Of a stretch of DNA of 64,000 nt, positions 36,297-43,554 are shown one piece after another. Position 1 is the first letter of the stretch, and every line of letters begins with the position of its first letter. The notes under the pieces are model-generated. The model did no database searches. It had not been told where the DNA came from and was given only the letters and a program-made list of their open reading frames with translations. This stretch comes from PALSA-1004 sp963804885 (GTDB lineage Bacteria > Pseudomonadota > Gammaproteobacteria > Burkholderiales > SG8-41), in assembly GCA_963804885.1 (NCBI GenBank), contig CAWDSF010000001.1, positions 140,280 to 204,279 of the forward strand, in the 5' to 3' direction. Made by a program: the position numbers and the translations under genes.

Positions 36297-36785
36297 GTGA
36301 ACACGTCAACGACGCACCACCACGTATCCGTAGCTGTGCCCCACGGCCATGACCGACTGAGGAGACTGGGGCTGTCCCTGGTCGGCGGCATGTTCCTCGT
36401 CAGCGCCGGAATCCATATCGGAATCGTCGGCGCCGATGCCCAGCAGTACAGGCACTTCGCTGACGGGGCGATGCCATGGGTCCGAACGGCGTGGCGCGAC
36501 GTGTTCATGGCGAACGCGAGCGCATGGGGATTGGCTGTCGCAGCGGGCGAACTCGTGATCGGCAGCGCCATCCTCGCCGGCGGCCGGTGGACGCGTCTCG
36601 GGTTGGTCGGCGCCATCGGCTTCCATGTCGCGCTCATGCTGTTCGGCTTCGGTTTCTGGGTCTGGAGCCTGCCGGTGCTCGCTCTGCTCGTCGCACTGTG
36701 GCGGCGACCCGAGACGGTCGAGGGCGTCGCCGCGACAGATCCACGCGTGCCGTCGGAAACTCGAATCGGCGGAGGCCCATCGTGA
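36297..36785 (+). CDS. Small DoxX-like multi-pass membrane protein
   Basis: The GTG at 36297 is preceded by AAAGGGAG at 7 bases and gives 162 residues. The ATG at 36159 upstream adds a low-complexity Arg-rich stretch and is less likely. Four hydrophobic segments (about 22-42, 75-95, 100-122 and 123-143) with GGMFLVSAGIHIGIVG and GELVIGSAILAGGRWTRLG resemble DoxX-type proteins. The SRPBCC gene starts in a GTGA overlap with its stop. Function is unknown. Confidence 0.72.
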   Translation: MNTSTTHHHVSVAVPHGHDRLRRLGLSLVGGMFLVSAGIHIGIVGADAQQYRHFADGAMPWVRTAWRDVFMANASAWGLAVAAGELVIGSAILAGGRWTRLGLVGAIGFHVALMLFGFGFWVWSLPVLALLVALWRRPETVEGVAATDPRVPSETRIGGGPS

Positions 36786-37384
36786 CAATTGTTGCCCGGC
36801 TGACGGTGGCGACCCTGACGGCCACTGCCATGATCGCCTACCGGCGCTGGCACCTGACCTGGGGAGCGACGGCAGACGAGGTGACCGCGACCATGCCCGG
36901 AGACGAGCTCCTGCCAGTAGCGCAGTTCCAGGCCACCCGCGCGATCACCGTCGACGCGCCCCCGGAGGATGTGTGGCCGTGGCTCGTTCAGGTCGGGTTC
37001 GGTCGCGCCGGCTTCTACAGCTACGACCTGCTGGACAATCTCGGACGGGCCAGCGCGACCGCGCTGCTGCCTCTCTGGCAGCACCCGTGGCCTGGTGATG
37101 TAGCGGCGCCGATGACCCGACCAGCCACTGTTGAAACTGCCTTCGTCTTCGGCCCCATGGTTGAGAACGAGTACCTGGTCTGGTCGAAGCCGAATTCAAC
37201 CTGGGCCTGGCAACTCATCCCCTTAGGGGGTCAGCGGACCCGCCTGGTGACCCGGCTCCGGCAGCGCTACCAGTTGACTTCAGAGCTGCCGATCACTGTC
37301 GCCCTCATGGAGCTGGCCGACTTCCCGATGATGCGCCAGATGCTGCGCGGCATCCGTTCGCGCGCCGAGAATACGGGCGAGTGA
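36782..37384 (+). CDS. SRPBCC (START-like) family protein
   Basis: The GTG at 36782 gives 200 residues. After a short hydrophobic N terminus, ATRAITVDAPPEDVWPWLVQVGFGRAGFYSYDLLDNLG (about 55-90) is the typical SRPBCC start, and WQLIPLGGQRTRLVTRLRQRY (about 140-160) belongs to the same helix-grip fold, which binds hydrophobic ligands. It is translationally coupled to the membrane protein upstream. Confidence 0.78.
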   Translation: MTIVARLTVATLTATAMIAYRRWHLTWGATADEVTATMPGDELLPVAQFQATRAITVDAPPEDVWPWLVQVGFGRAGFYSYDLLDNLGRASATALLPLWQHPWPGDVAAPMTRPATVETAFVFGPMVENEYLVWSKPNSTWAWQLIPLGGQRTRLVTRLRQRYQLTSELPITVALMELADFPMMRQMLRGIRSRAENTGE

Positions 37385-37417
37385 GCTAGGCGTGGACGCG
37401 GTTTTGCCTGTGGGATC

Positions 37418-37431
37418 GGGACTTTTGGCTC
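37418..37431. promoter_or_regulatory. Weak DosR-like box upstream of gap
   Basis: GGGACTTTTGGCTC fits the left arm and centre of the DosR-type palindrome, with two mismatches in the right arm, 94 bases before the GAPDH ATG. It is weaker than the boxes at 38537 and 41595. Confidence 0.4.
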
Positions 37432-37524
37432 TGATGATGGCAACCAGCACACGAGATGCTTGAGATGGCGGGCCGTGCGCCCGATGACAGGGACGCGCCT
37501 CATGTCGATTGGACGGAGACCACA

Positions 37525-38523
37525 ATGACTGTACGAGTGGGAATCAACGGCTTCGGCCGGGTCGGACGCAGCTTCTATCGGATCGCCCGGTCGCGCGACA
37601 TCGAGGTGGTCGCCGTTAACGACCTGACAGACACGGCGACGCTTGCCCACCTGCTTGCGTACGACTCAACATTCGGACGTATGGACGCGACGGTCGCTGC
37701 TGAACCGGACGCGATCCTGGTCGACGGCCACCGAGTCGTTGTGACGGCGGAGAAGGATCCCGCCGCGCTGGACTGGGCTGCGCTAGGAGTCGACGTCGTC
37801 ATCGAGTCGACCGGCCGGTTCCGTAGCCGCGATCAGGCGGCGCTTCACCTCAAGGCCGGGGCCCGCAAGGTGCTGATCTCAGCTCCGGGCAAGGAGGTCG
37901 ATGTCACCGTGGTCCTTGGCGTCAACGAGGGGGACTACGACCCGCTCGAGCACGACATCATCTCCAACGCCTCCTGCACGACCAACTGTGTCGCGCCGAT
38001 GGGAAAGGTGCTCCAGGATGCCTTCGGCATCGAGCGCGGCCTCATGACGACCATCCACGCGTACACGAACGACCAGGTAACGCTCGACTCCCCGCACAAA
38101 GACCTGCACCGGGCGCGCACAGCCGCCGTCAACATCATCCCGACATCGACGGGTGCTGCTCGTGCGGCCGGCATCGTTATCCCGGCTCTCAAGGGTCGGC
38201 TCGACGGTCTGGCCGTCCGAGTGCCGGTCGAGGACGGGTCATTGACAGATCTGACCGTTCTTCTCGACCGTGAGGTCACTGCCGATGAGGTCAACGCAGC
38301 GTTTCGCGACGCCGCCGAGCACGGGCTCGCCGGCATCCTGCGGTACAGCACGGAGCCTCTCGTCTCGCGCGACGTCATCGGCGACCCCGCGTCGTGCATC
38401 TTCGACTCGGGGCTGACGCTGGCATCTGGCCGGCTGGTAAAGGTCTTCGGCTGGTACGACAACGAGTGGGGCTACTCCACGCGGCTGGTCGACCTGACCG
38501 AACTGGTCGGCCGCTCGCTCTAG
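37525..38523 (+). CDS. gap: Type I glyceraldehyde-3-phosphate dehydrogenase
   Basis: The ATG at 37525 follows GGAG and gives 332 residues, the normal length. It has the Rossmann start VRVGINGFGRVGRSFYRIA, catalytic Cys in SNASCTTNC (about 148-156), the catalytic His in TTIHAYTNDQ (about 175), the phosphate-binding TSTGAARA and the final WYDNEWGYSTRL. It interconverts glyceraldehyde-3-phosphate and 1,3-bisphosphoglycerate. The location inside a universal-stress-protein cluster, without pgk or tpi, suggests a second, stress-responsive GAPDH rather than the main glycolytic copy. Confidence 0.96.
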   Translation: MTVRVGINGFGRVGRSFYRIARSRDIEVVAVNDLTDTATLAHLLAYDSTFGRMDATVAAEPDAILVDGHRVVVTAEKDPAALDWAALGVDVVIESTGRFRSRDQAALHLKAGARKVLISAPGKEVDVTVVLGVNEGDYDPLEHDIISNASCTTNCVAPMGKVLQDAFGIERGLMTTIHAYTNDQVTLDSPHKDLHRARTAAVNIIPTSTGAARAAGIVIPALKGRLDGLAVRVPVEDGSLTDLTVLLDREVTADEVNAAFRDAAEHGLAGILRYSTEPLVSRDVIGDPASCIFDSGLTLASGRLVKVFGWYDNEWGYSTRLVDLTELVGRSL

Positions 38524-38536
38524 CCACAATGAGGAC

Positions 38537-38550
38537 AGGACCAAAGTCCC
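38537..38550. promoter_or_regulatory. DosR/DevR-like box upstream of universal stress protein 1
   Basis: AGGACCAAAGTCCC matches GGGAC-N4-GTCCC with a single mismatch. It lies in the 135-bp gap after gap, 109 bases before the ATG at 38659. Confidence 0.62.
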
Positions 38551-38658
38551 AGACTCAACGGGCCGATGCCTCTGGGGTCGACAACTCCGCAGGGGGGAAC
38601 CTGGTAGTGACACCGAGGTGATCTCGGCCACCTCGGCCATCCCGTCAGGAGGCTCGCG

Positions 38659-39549
38659 ATGAGCGCCTACGATTCCAAGTGCATTGTCATTGGTGTGGAC
38701 GGTTCACCGGGATCGCGCAACGCGGTCAGTTGGGGTCTTGGCAGGGCGGCTCGCCGGCAGGCTCCAGTGCGGTTGATCCGGGCTTTCGACCCCTCGATGC
38801 ATGACGTCCGGATCGGGGGCTCGAGTGAGATCGGGGTGCTCGGTGACTCGTTCGACCACGTCCGTCAGCAGTTGGACGCGACTTACGAGGCGGCGCGTGT
38901 CGTGCACCCTGAGCTGACGATCATCCCCGAACTCGTCGACGACTCCGCTTCGTCCGCGCTCATCGAGGCCTCTCGCGACGCGGAGACCGTCGTCATCGGA
39001 GCACATGGCGCCGCCGGGTTCAGTAACCTCGTCGCCGGCTCCACCACCATGAACGTCGGCAGTCACGCCCACTGCACCGTTGTCGCAGTCCCGAACGACG
39101 AGAGTCAGGCACAGGAAGGAATCGGCATCATTGTCGGCGTAGACGGCAGCGAGATCTCTGAGACGGCCATCGCCTACGCCTTCCGCGAAGCCTCGGAGAC
39201 CGCCCAGGTCCTGACCGCAGTGCACGCATGGACTGATCCCCTCACACCTGCCGCGCTCGGCACGGCGATCCCCGCCTTGTATGACCGGGAGTCCTATACG
39301 CGTGACCAGGAAATCCTGCTCGCGGAGTCTCTAGCTGGATGGGCGGAGAAATACCCCGACGTCAACGTCACCCGCAGTGTCATCCACGAACAACCCGTAC
39401 AAGCACTTGCAAGGACGGCACACAATGCCCGACTTCTGGTCGTGGGCTGCCGCGGGCAGGGACGCCTGCGCTCCATGCTCCTAGGCTCCGTCAGCCATGG
39501 CGTGCTCCATCTCGCAGATTGCCCCGTCGCGGTCGTGCACGATCATTAA
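38659..39549 (+). CDS. Double-domain universal stress protein (1 of 4)
   Basis: An AGGAGG site precedes the ATG; 296 residues form two Usp domains. Domain one starts CIVIGVDGSPGSRNAV and ends with the ATP-binding motif GAHGAAGFSNLVAGST (about 113-128). Domain two starts GIIVGVDGSEISETA (about 154) and ends GCRGQGRLRSMLLGS (about 264). Both fit G-2x-G-9x-G-S/T, so both can bind ATP. Double Usps of this form are typical members of the mycobacterial DosR regulon, and a DosR-like box lies upstream. Confidence 0.93.
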   Translation: MSAYDSKCIVIGVDGSPGSRNAVSWGLGRAARRQAPVRLIRAFDPSMHDVRIGGSSEIGVLGDSFDHVRQQLDATYEAARVVHPELTIIPELVDDSASSALIEASRDAETVVIGAHGAAGFSNLVAGSTTMNVGSHAHCTVVAVPNDESQAQEGIGIIVGVDGSEISETAIAYAFREASETAQVLTAVHAWTDPLTPAALGTAIPALYDRESYTRDQEILLAESLAGWAEKYPDVNVTRSVIHEQPVQALARTAHNARLLVVGCRGQGRLRSMLLGSVSHGVLHLADCPVAVVHDH

Positions 39550-39553
39550 GGCC

Positions 39554-39575
39554 GTTCACGAGCGGTGAACCGCTC
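39554..39575. terminator. Hairpin between convergent universal stress protein genes
   Basis: GAGCGGT (39560-39566) and ACCGCTC (39569-39575) form a 7-bp palindrome, and GTTCAC/GTGAAC (39554-39559/39565-39570) is an alternative stem. It lies between stops at 39549 and 39588. There is no T run. Confidence 0.4.
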
Positions 39576-39587
39576 CATCACGCACGC

Positions 39588-40466
39588 TCAGTCATGCAGG
39601 TGGACGATGGCCACTGGCACGGACGCACGATGCAACAGGCCCTGGCTCACCGAGCCGAGGACCATGCCGCGCAGGACGCCGTGACCGTGGCATCCCACGA
39701 CGAGAAGCTCGGCGTCGGCTGATGCCGCTGCCAGGGTTTTGATCGCGTGCCCCTCGATGACACGTGCGCGCACGTCGACCTCGGGGAACTTGTCTGCCCA
39801 TCCGGCGAGCGACTCGACCAGCAAGGCATGCTTCTCGCGGGGATAGTCGACTGGGTCGTACATCGGGATCGTGCTGCCCAGGACGGACACGGTCATCGGG
39901 TCGGTCCAGGTGTGGACGACGGTCAGGGGTGCGCTCAGTTCGGCGGCCTGCTGGAACGCGAATCCGATGGCAGCCTCGGCAACCGGTGACCCATCGGTTC
40001 CGACGACGACGCCGTGTGCCGATGGTTGCGGGCTCGGCCTTCCCCGGACGGCCACCACCGTGCAGTGCGCCCGAGCCGCCACGCTGAGCGCTGTCGAGCC
40101 GGCCAACAGGGTGGACATCCGCGATTGCCCCCGCGACCCGATGACGACGGTCTCGGCGTTCCGTGACTCGTCGATCAACAGATCGTCGGGCAAGGCAGGC
40201 TCGAGGAGCGTACTGATCTGGAGATGAGGGTGGTCGTCCTTGCTGCGGTCTCTGGCGTCCTTCAGCTGCTGCTGCGCCAGCGCGTAGAGTCGCTGGGCGG
40301 CGTCTGCTCCACCACCTCCGACAAGCCGCAGGGTGTGCTGTGAAGGGTCGAAGGCCGCCACGATGCGCACCGGGGCCTTGTGGCGGTCCGCAAAGGCGAG
40401 TCCCCAGGTCAGGGCTGCTTCAGCGTCGGGCGAACCGTCGTAGCCGATGCTCACGGTCCGGTTCAT
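39588..40466 (-). CDS. Double-domain universal stress protein (2 of 4)
   Basis: The ATG at 40466 has GGAG upstream and gives 292 residues; the open frame extends to 40751 but that part lies over the STAS gene in another frame. Domain one (VSIGYDGSPDAEAALTWGLAFA ... GSRGQSRMSTLLAGST) and domain two (GVVVGTDGSPVAEAA ... GCHGHGVLRGMVLGS) both keep the ATP-binding G-2x-G-9x-G-S/T motif. It reads convergently with Usp 1, and a DosR-like box lies 69 bases upstream. Confidence 0.93.
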   Translation of the reverse strand: MNRTVSIGYDGSPDAEAALTWGLAFADRHKAPVRIVAAFDPSQHTLRLVGGGGADAAQRLYALAQQQLKDARDRSKDDHPHLQISTLLEPALPDDLLIDESRNAETVVIGSRGQSRMSTLLAGSTALSVAARAHCTVVAVRGRPSPQPSAHGVVVGTDGSPVAEAAIGFAFQQAAELSAPLTVVHTWTDPMTVSVLGSTIPMYDPVDYPREKHALLVESLAGWADKFPEVDVRARVIEGHAIKTLAAASADAELLVVGCHGHGVLRGMVLGSVSQGLLHRASVPVAIVHLHD

Positions 40467-40509
40467 GGCGACTCCTTCACTCCATTGGACGTCTTGCTGC
40501 GCGACCTGC

Positions 40510-40899
40510 TCAGGGCATGGTGTCCCGTTGGGGGGTGACTTTGGTCCCCGCTCGCAGGCATGAACCCTGCCAACCGGCGGCTGCGCGCGAGGGGGACGAG
40601 CGCACCCGCTCGTGGACTCCCATGAGTCGAAGTGCGCTACCAACATTGCCGGCACCGTGAATGAGCCAGAGCCAGCCCCCTTCGCGAGCCAGTCGTCGGT
40701 TGCCGTCGAGCAGCGCGAGCGCAAGGTGTGCGTCGACGTCGTCGAGATCACGCATGTCGATGATGACGTGATTCATTCCCGCTGTGGTTGCGGCGTCGAG
40801 CATCCGTCTTGTTGTGTCGGCGGACTCCCAGGTGACGTGCCCGCTGAGCTCGAGTTGGGCGAGCCCGAGATTCTTGATGATGGTCGATCGCACCTTCAT
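40510..40899 (-). CDS. STAS-domain (anti-sigma-factor antagonist-like) protein
   Basis: The ATG at 40899 gives 129 residues. LAQLELSGHVTWESADTTRRML and MNHVIIDMRDLDDVDAHLALALLDGNRRL form the STAS beta-alpha fold, with Asp where the phosphorylatable Ser/Thr of SpoIIAA normally sits (DDVDAH), so regulation by phosphorylation is uncertain. The C-terminal 30 residues are low-complexity and overlap the DosR-like box of the next gene. It lies between two Usp genes on the same strand. Confidence 0.65.
   Translation of the reverse strand: MKVRSTIIKNLGLAQLELSGHVTWESADTTRRMLDAATTAGMNHVIIDMRDLDDVDAHLALALLDGNRRLAREGGWLWLIHGAGNVGSALRLMGVHERVRSSPSRAAAGWQGSCLRAGTKVTPQRDTMP
40535..40548. promoter_or_regulatory. 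DosR/DevR-like box upstream of universal stress protein 2
   Basis: GTGACTTTGGTCCC matches GGGAC-N4-GTCCC with one mismatch. It is 69 bases upstream of the Usp 2 start (40466, minus strand) and inside the last codons of the STAS gene. Confidence 0.6.
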
Positions 40900-40931
40900 G
40901 ACTACCCCTCGGACGGGACCTCGCGGTTGAT

Positions 40932-41510
40932 TCAGCATTTCCCGGGCCACGCCTGGGCCGCCAGGGCCAGAGGTCCCGGTGTCGCGTCGACGAGCACGGG
41001 GTCATGGACGACGGACAACTCCGAGCCGTCCACCGCAACCACGACACCCTGCCGTGGTGCCCCGTCATCTGCAGCGGCCGGCACGGCTATGACAGGGCAG
41101 TGCGACAGCGAGGCGACTCGCAGGGTCGTGGAGCCGACGGGGAGCTCGGTGCATCCGCCGGGACCGCGGGATCCGAGGACAACGAGGTCTGCGCCGCGGG
41201 ATTCGTCGACGAGCACCCGTGCCGCGGATCCCGATTCGAGGCGGGTCCACACGTCTACGTCGGGATGAGTGACTCTCAGCAGTCGCACCGTCTCGTCGAG
41301 AAAACGCATCGCCGTGTCGAAAGGAGCATCTGATGCCTCCGCCGGCGACTCCTGAGGCGCGAGAATGGCAGGGTGCGATGCTTCGAAAGTGCGCACGAGC
41401 CGCAGCGGCACGCGCCGCCGCTGTGCGACCCCGACGGCGAACTCGAGAGCGGCCCGCCCGGGAGGGGACGGATCCAGGCCGACGACGACTGCTAGCGGCT
41501 GCGTGTCCAC
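40932..41510 (-). CDS. Universal stress protein with a degenerate second domain (3 of 4)
   Basis: The GTG at 41510 has AGGAGGAGTC directly upstream and gives 192 residues; the longer frame to 41630 lacks family similarity. Domain one is complete (LAVVVGLDPSPPGRAALEFAVG ... GSRGPGGCTELPVGST). Domain two begins GVVVAVDGSELSVVHDP, but after about 25 residues reads a Pro/Ala tail and stops, where a full double Usp would have about 100 more. It may be a natural single-domain form or a truncated gene. The STAS gene follows it on the same strand. Confidence 0.85.
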   Translation of the reverse strand: MDTQPLAVVVGLDPSPPGRAALEFAVGVAQRRRVPLRLVRTFEASHPAILAPQESPAEASDAPFDTAMRFLDETVRLLRVTHPDVDVWTRLESGSAARVLVDESRGADLVVLGSRGPGGCTELPVGSTTLRVASLSHCPVIAVPAAADDGAPRQGVVVAVDGSELSVVHDPVLVDATPGPLALAAQAWPGKC

Positions 41511-41594
41511 GACTCCTCCTGGTGCGACTTTCAGAGTGGTCTCAGCACACCCGCTGCGACCACGTGGCGGCAGGGCGGAAGGGAACCCGGGGAC

Positions 41595-41608
41595 GGGACG
41601 AAGGTCCC
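41595..41608. promoter_or_regulatory. Perfect DosR/DevR-type palindrome between divergent usp genes
   Basis: GGGACGAAGGTCCC has perfect inverted arms, and the following GAA matches the flank of the mycobacterial consensus. It is 85 bases from the GTG at 41510 (minus) and 97 bases from the ATG at 41705 (plus), so it could serve both genes. Confidence 0.7.
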
Positions 41609-41704
41609 GAAGTTGATAGACCAGCGACACTGCGCCGGAGTTCGCCTGCCCTTCTAGGCTCGAAAACGTAAGCGCCCGCTGTCCAAGGTGGTGTGCAAGA
41701 AGTC

Positions 41705-42592
41705 ATGGCCGACGTCACGAACTCTGTTCCTTACCGGGGCCCGGTTCTGGTCGGCGTCGACGGCTCGGAGTGGAGCAACGACGCGGTGCGCTGGGCCGCC
41801 GACGAGGCGCGCCACCTCGACGTTCCGCTCCATATCGTGCACGCCTGGATGTGGCCGCTCTACCACGTCCAGCTCGGCCCGCCACCCGGCGCGCCGCCCG
41901 GAGCCGGCCTACGCGCCCAGGCGGAGCGGGTGCTCTCGGAGGCGGCGCAACTGGCGCGGGCAACATCGCCGGAGACGTCGGTCGAGCCGACGCTGGCCAC
42001 CGGTCCTGCTGCCGCGGAACTGATCCAGTCTGCGGCTGACGCGCGGATGCTGGTCGTCGGTCATCGTGGGCTCGGCGGCTTCTCCGGCCTGCTGCTGGGA
42101 TCGGTCGGTGTCACGGTGACGGCTCGGGCGCCGTGCCCGGTTGTCGTGGTCCGCGGCGAATGGGCACAGCGCAAGCACATCGTCGTCGGGATCGACGGCT
42201 CTCCCCAGTCCCACCTCGCCCTGGTCACCGCGTTCGGCGAGGCGGCGCGCCGCCAGGCCCCTCTGCTCGTGGTACATGCGTGGGCCATGCCGCTTCGCAC
42301 GCAAGGAGACGACCGGGATTACGGGAGCGAGCTAACGCGCGGTGAACGGGAAGGGCGGCTGCTGGCAGAGCGGGAAGCATCGCGGGCAAGCGCAGGCTTT
42401 CCCAACGTCGTCTACGAGGTCACGGTGGGCGACCGGTCGGCCGGAGCCGAGCTGGTGGATGCCACACAGGACGCGCAGCTCGTGGTCGTCGGCTCGCGCG
42501 GGGTCGGGGCGTTTCGCGGGTTGCTGCTGGGCTCTACCGCGCACGCTCTGCTGCACCATGCAGCCTGCCCGGTGCTCGTGGTTCGAGATTGA
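41705..42592 (+). CDS. Double-domain universal stress protein (4 of 4)
   Basis: The ATG at 41705 (MADVTNSVPYRGPVLVGVDGSE) gives 295 residues; an in-frame GTG at 41693 is an alternative. Domain one ends GHRGLGGFSGLLLGS, and domain two runs from HIVVGIDGSPQSHLALV to GSRGVGAFRGLLLGS. Both ATP-binding motifs are intact. It is divergent from Usp 3 across the perfect DosR-like palindrome. Confidence 0.93.
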   Translation: MADVTNSVPYRGPVLVGVDGSEWSNDAVRWAADEARHLDVPLHIVHAWMWPLYHVQLGPPPGAPPGAGLRAQAERVLSEAAQLARATSPETSVEPTLATGPAAAELIQSAADARMLVVGHRGLGGFSGLLLGSVGVTVTARAPCPVVVVRGEWAQRKHIVVGIDGSPQSHLALVTAFGEAARRQAPLLVVHAWAMPLRTQGDDRDYGSELTRGEREGRLLAEREASRASAGFPNVVYEVTVGDRSAGAELVDATQDAQLVVVGSRGVGAFRGLLLGSTAHALLHHAACPVLVVRD

Positions 42593-42597
42593 GCCAC

Positions 42598-42627
42598 CCT
42601 CGGTGTGCGGGACAGCCCGAGCCGAGG
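42598..42627 (+). terminator. Possible hairpin after universal stress protein 4
   Basis: CCTCGG at 42598-42603 pairs with CCGAGG at 42622-42627, five bases after the Usp stop. There is no T run. Confidence 0.35.
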
Positions 42628-42722
42628 TGCTGTCCTCGTCCTCGTAGATGAAGAGCCCGGGATGCCATGTGTTGATCTCGGAACGGGGCCATCTCGACGT
42701 GGGAACAACGGCCCAATGATGC

Positions 42723-42736
42723 GGGACTTTCGCTTC
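42723..42736. promoter_or_regulatory. Half DosR-like site upstream of the ABC transporter
   Basis: GGGACTTTCGCTTC keeps the left arm and centre only; the right arm has three mismatches. It lies 53 bases before the ATG at 42789. It is listed because of its position among stronger boxes. Confidence 0.25.
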
Positions 42737-42788
42737 TGACCTGTCTCGAGGCGCTGGGACAAACATGGGGTGCGGAAGGGAGTTCGCG

Positions 42789-43538
42789 ATGGAGACTGTC
42801 GTCCGCGAGGGACCCGAGCCCTTGCTCGTTGCCGAGTCGGTTCAGAAGCACTATCGCAACGGTGAGGTGTCAGTGCACGCACTGATCGACCTCGACCTAC
42901 AGGTGCAGGCCGGCGAGATGGTCGCCGTGATGGGGCCATCCGGCTCCGGCAAGACCACCCTGCTCAACTGCCTGTCCGGGCTCGACGACATCGACGCGGG
43001 GCGGGTCCTCGTCGGCGGCCGCGATCTGTTTGCGATGAATGATGCGGAACGCACGGAGCACAGGGCCAGGTCGATGGGTTTCGTCTTTCAGTCGTTCAAC
43101 CTCATCCCCGTCTTCACCGCAGTCGAGAACGTCGAGCTTCCGCTGCTGCTGGTGGGTCACCGGGTCCGCGAAGCTCGTGAGCGTGCTCGCGAGATGCTCG
43201 CCGCCGTTGGGTTGGAACACCGATCCGACCATCTCCCCAACCAGATGTCCGGTGGCGAGCAGCAGCGCGTGACCATCGCCCGCGCGCTGGTCGCGCGCCC
43301 CGCAATTGTCTGGGCCGATGAACCGACCGGAAACCTGGACTCCACCATGGCCGGCCAGATCATCGAGCTGATTCAGCGGCTCAACCGGGACGAGGGACAG
43401 ACGATCATCCTGGTGACCCACGATGACGCCATCGGGCGTTCGGTCCCTCGTCTGGTCGTCATGCGTGACGGCCGGCTGACCAGTGACGAGGTGCTCGCCG
43501 AAAGCATCGATCGCCCGGAGTTCGTGCCGGCGACGTAA
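42789..43538 (+). CDS. ABC transporter ATP-binding protein (MacB/LolD type)
   Basis: The ATG at 42789 has GGGAG 7 bases upstream and gives 249 residues. Motifs in order: Walker A GPSGSGKTT (about 50), Q-loop VFQSFNLIPVFTAVEN (about 98), signature MSGGEQQRVTIARALV (about 153), Walker B IVWADEPTGNLDS (about 175) and H-loop ILVTHDD (about 208). The NLIPVFTAVENVELPLLL pattern marks the MacB/LolD class that works with FtsX-type permeases, and such a permease follows 16 bases after its stop. Confidence 0.94.
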   Translation: METVVREGPEPLLVAESVQKHYRNGEVSVHALIDLDLQVQAGEMVAVMGPSGSGKTTLLNCLSGLDDIDAGRVLVGGRDLFAMNDAERTEHRARSMGFVFQSFNLIPVFTAVENVELPLLLVGHRVREARERAREMLAAVGLEHRSDHLPNQMSGGEQQRVTIARALVARPAIVWADEPTGNLDSTMAGQIIELIQRLNRDEGQTIILVTHDDAIGRSVPRLVVMRDGRLTSDEVLAESIDRPEFVPAT

Positions 43539-43554
43539 TACGAGGGGTGAGGAC

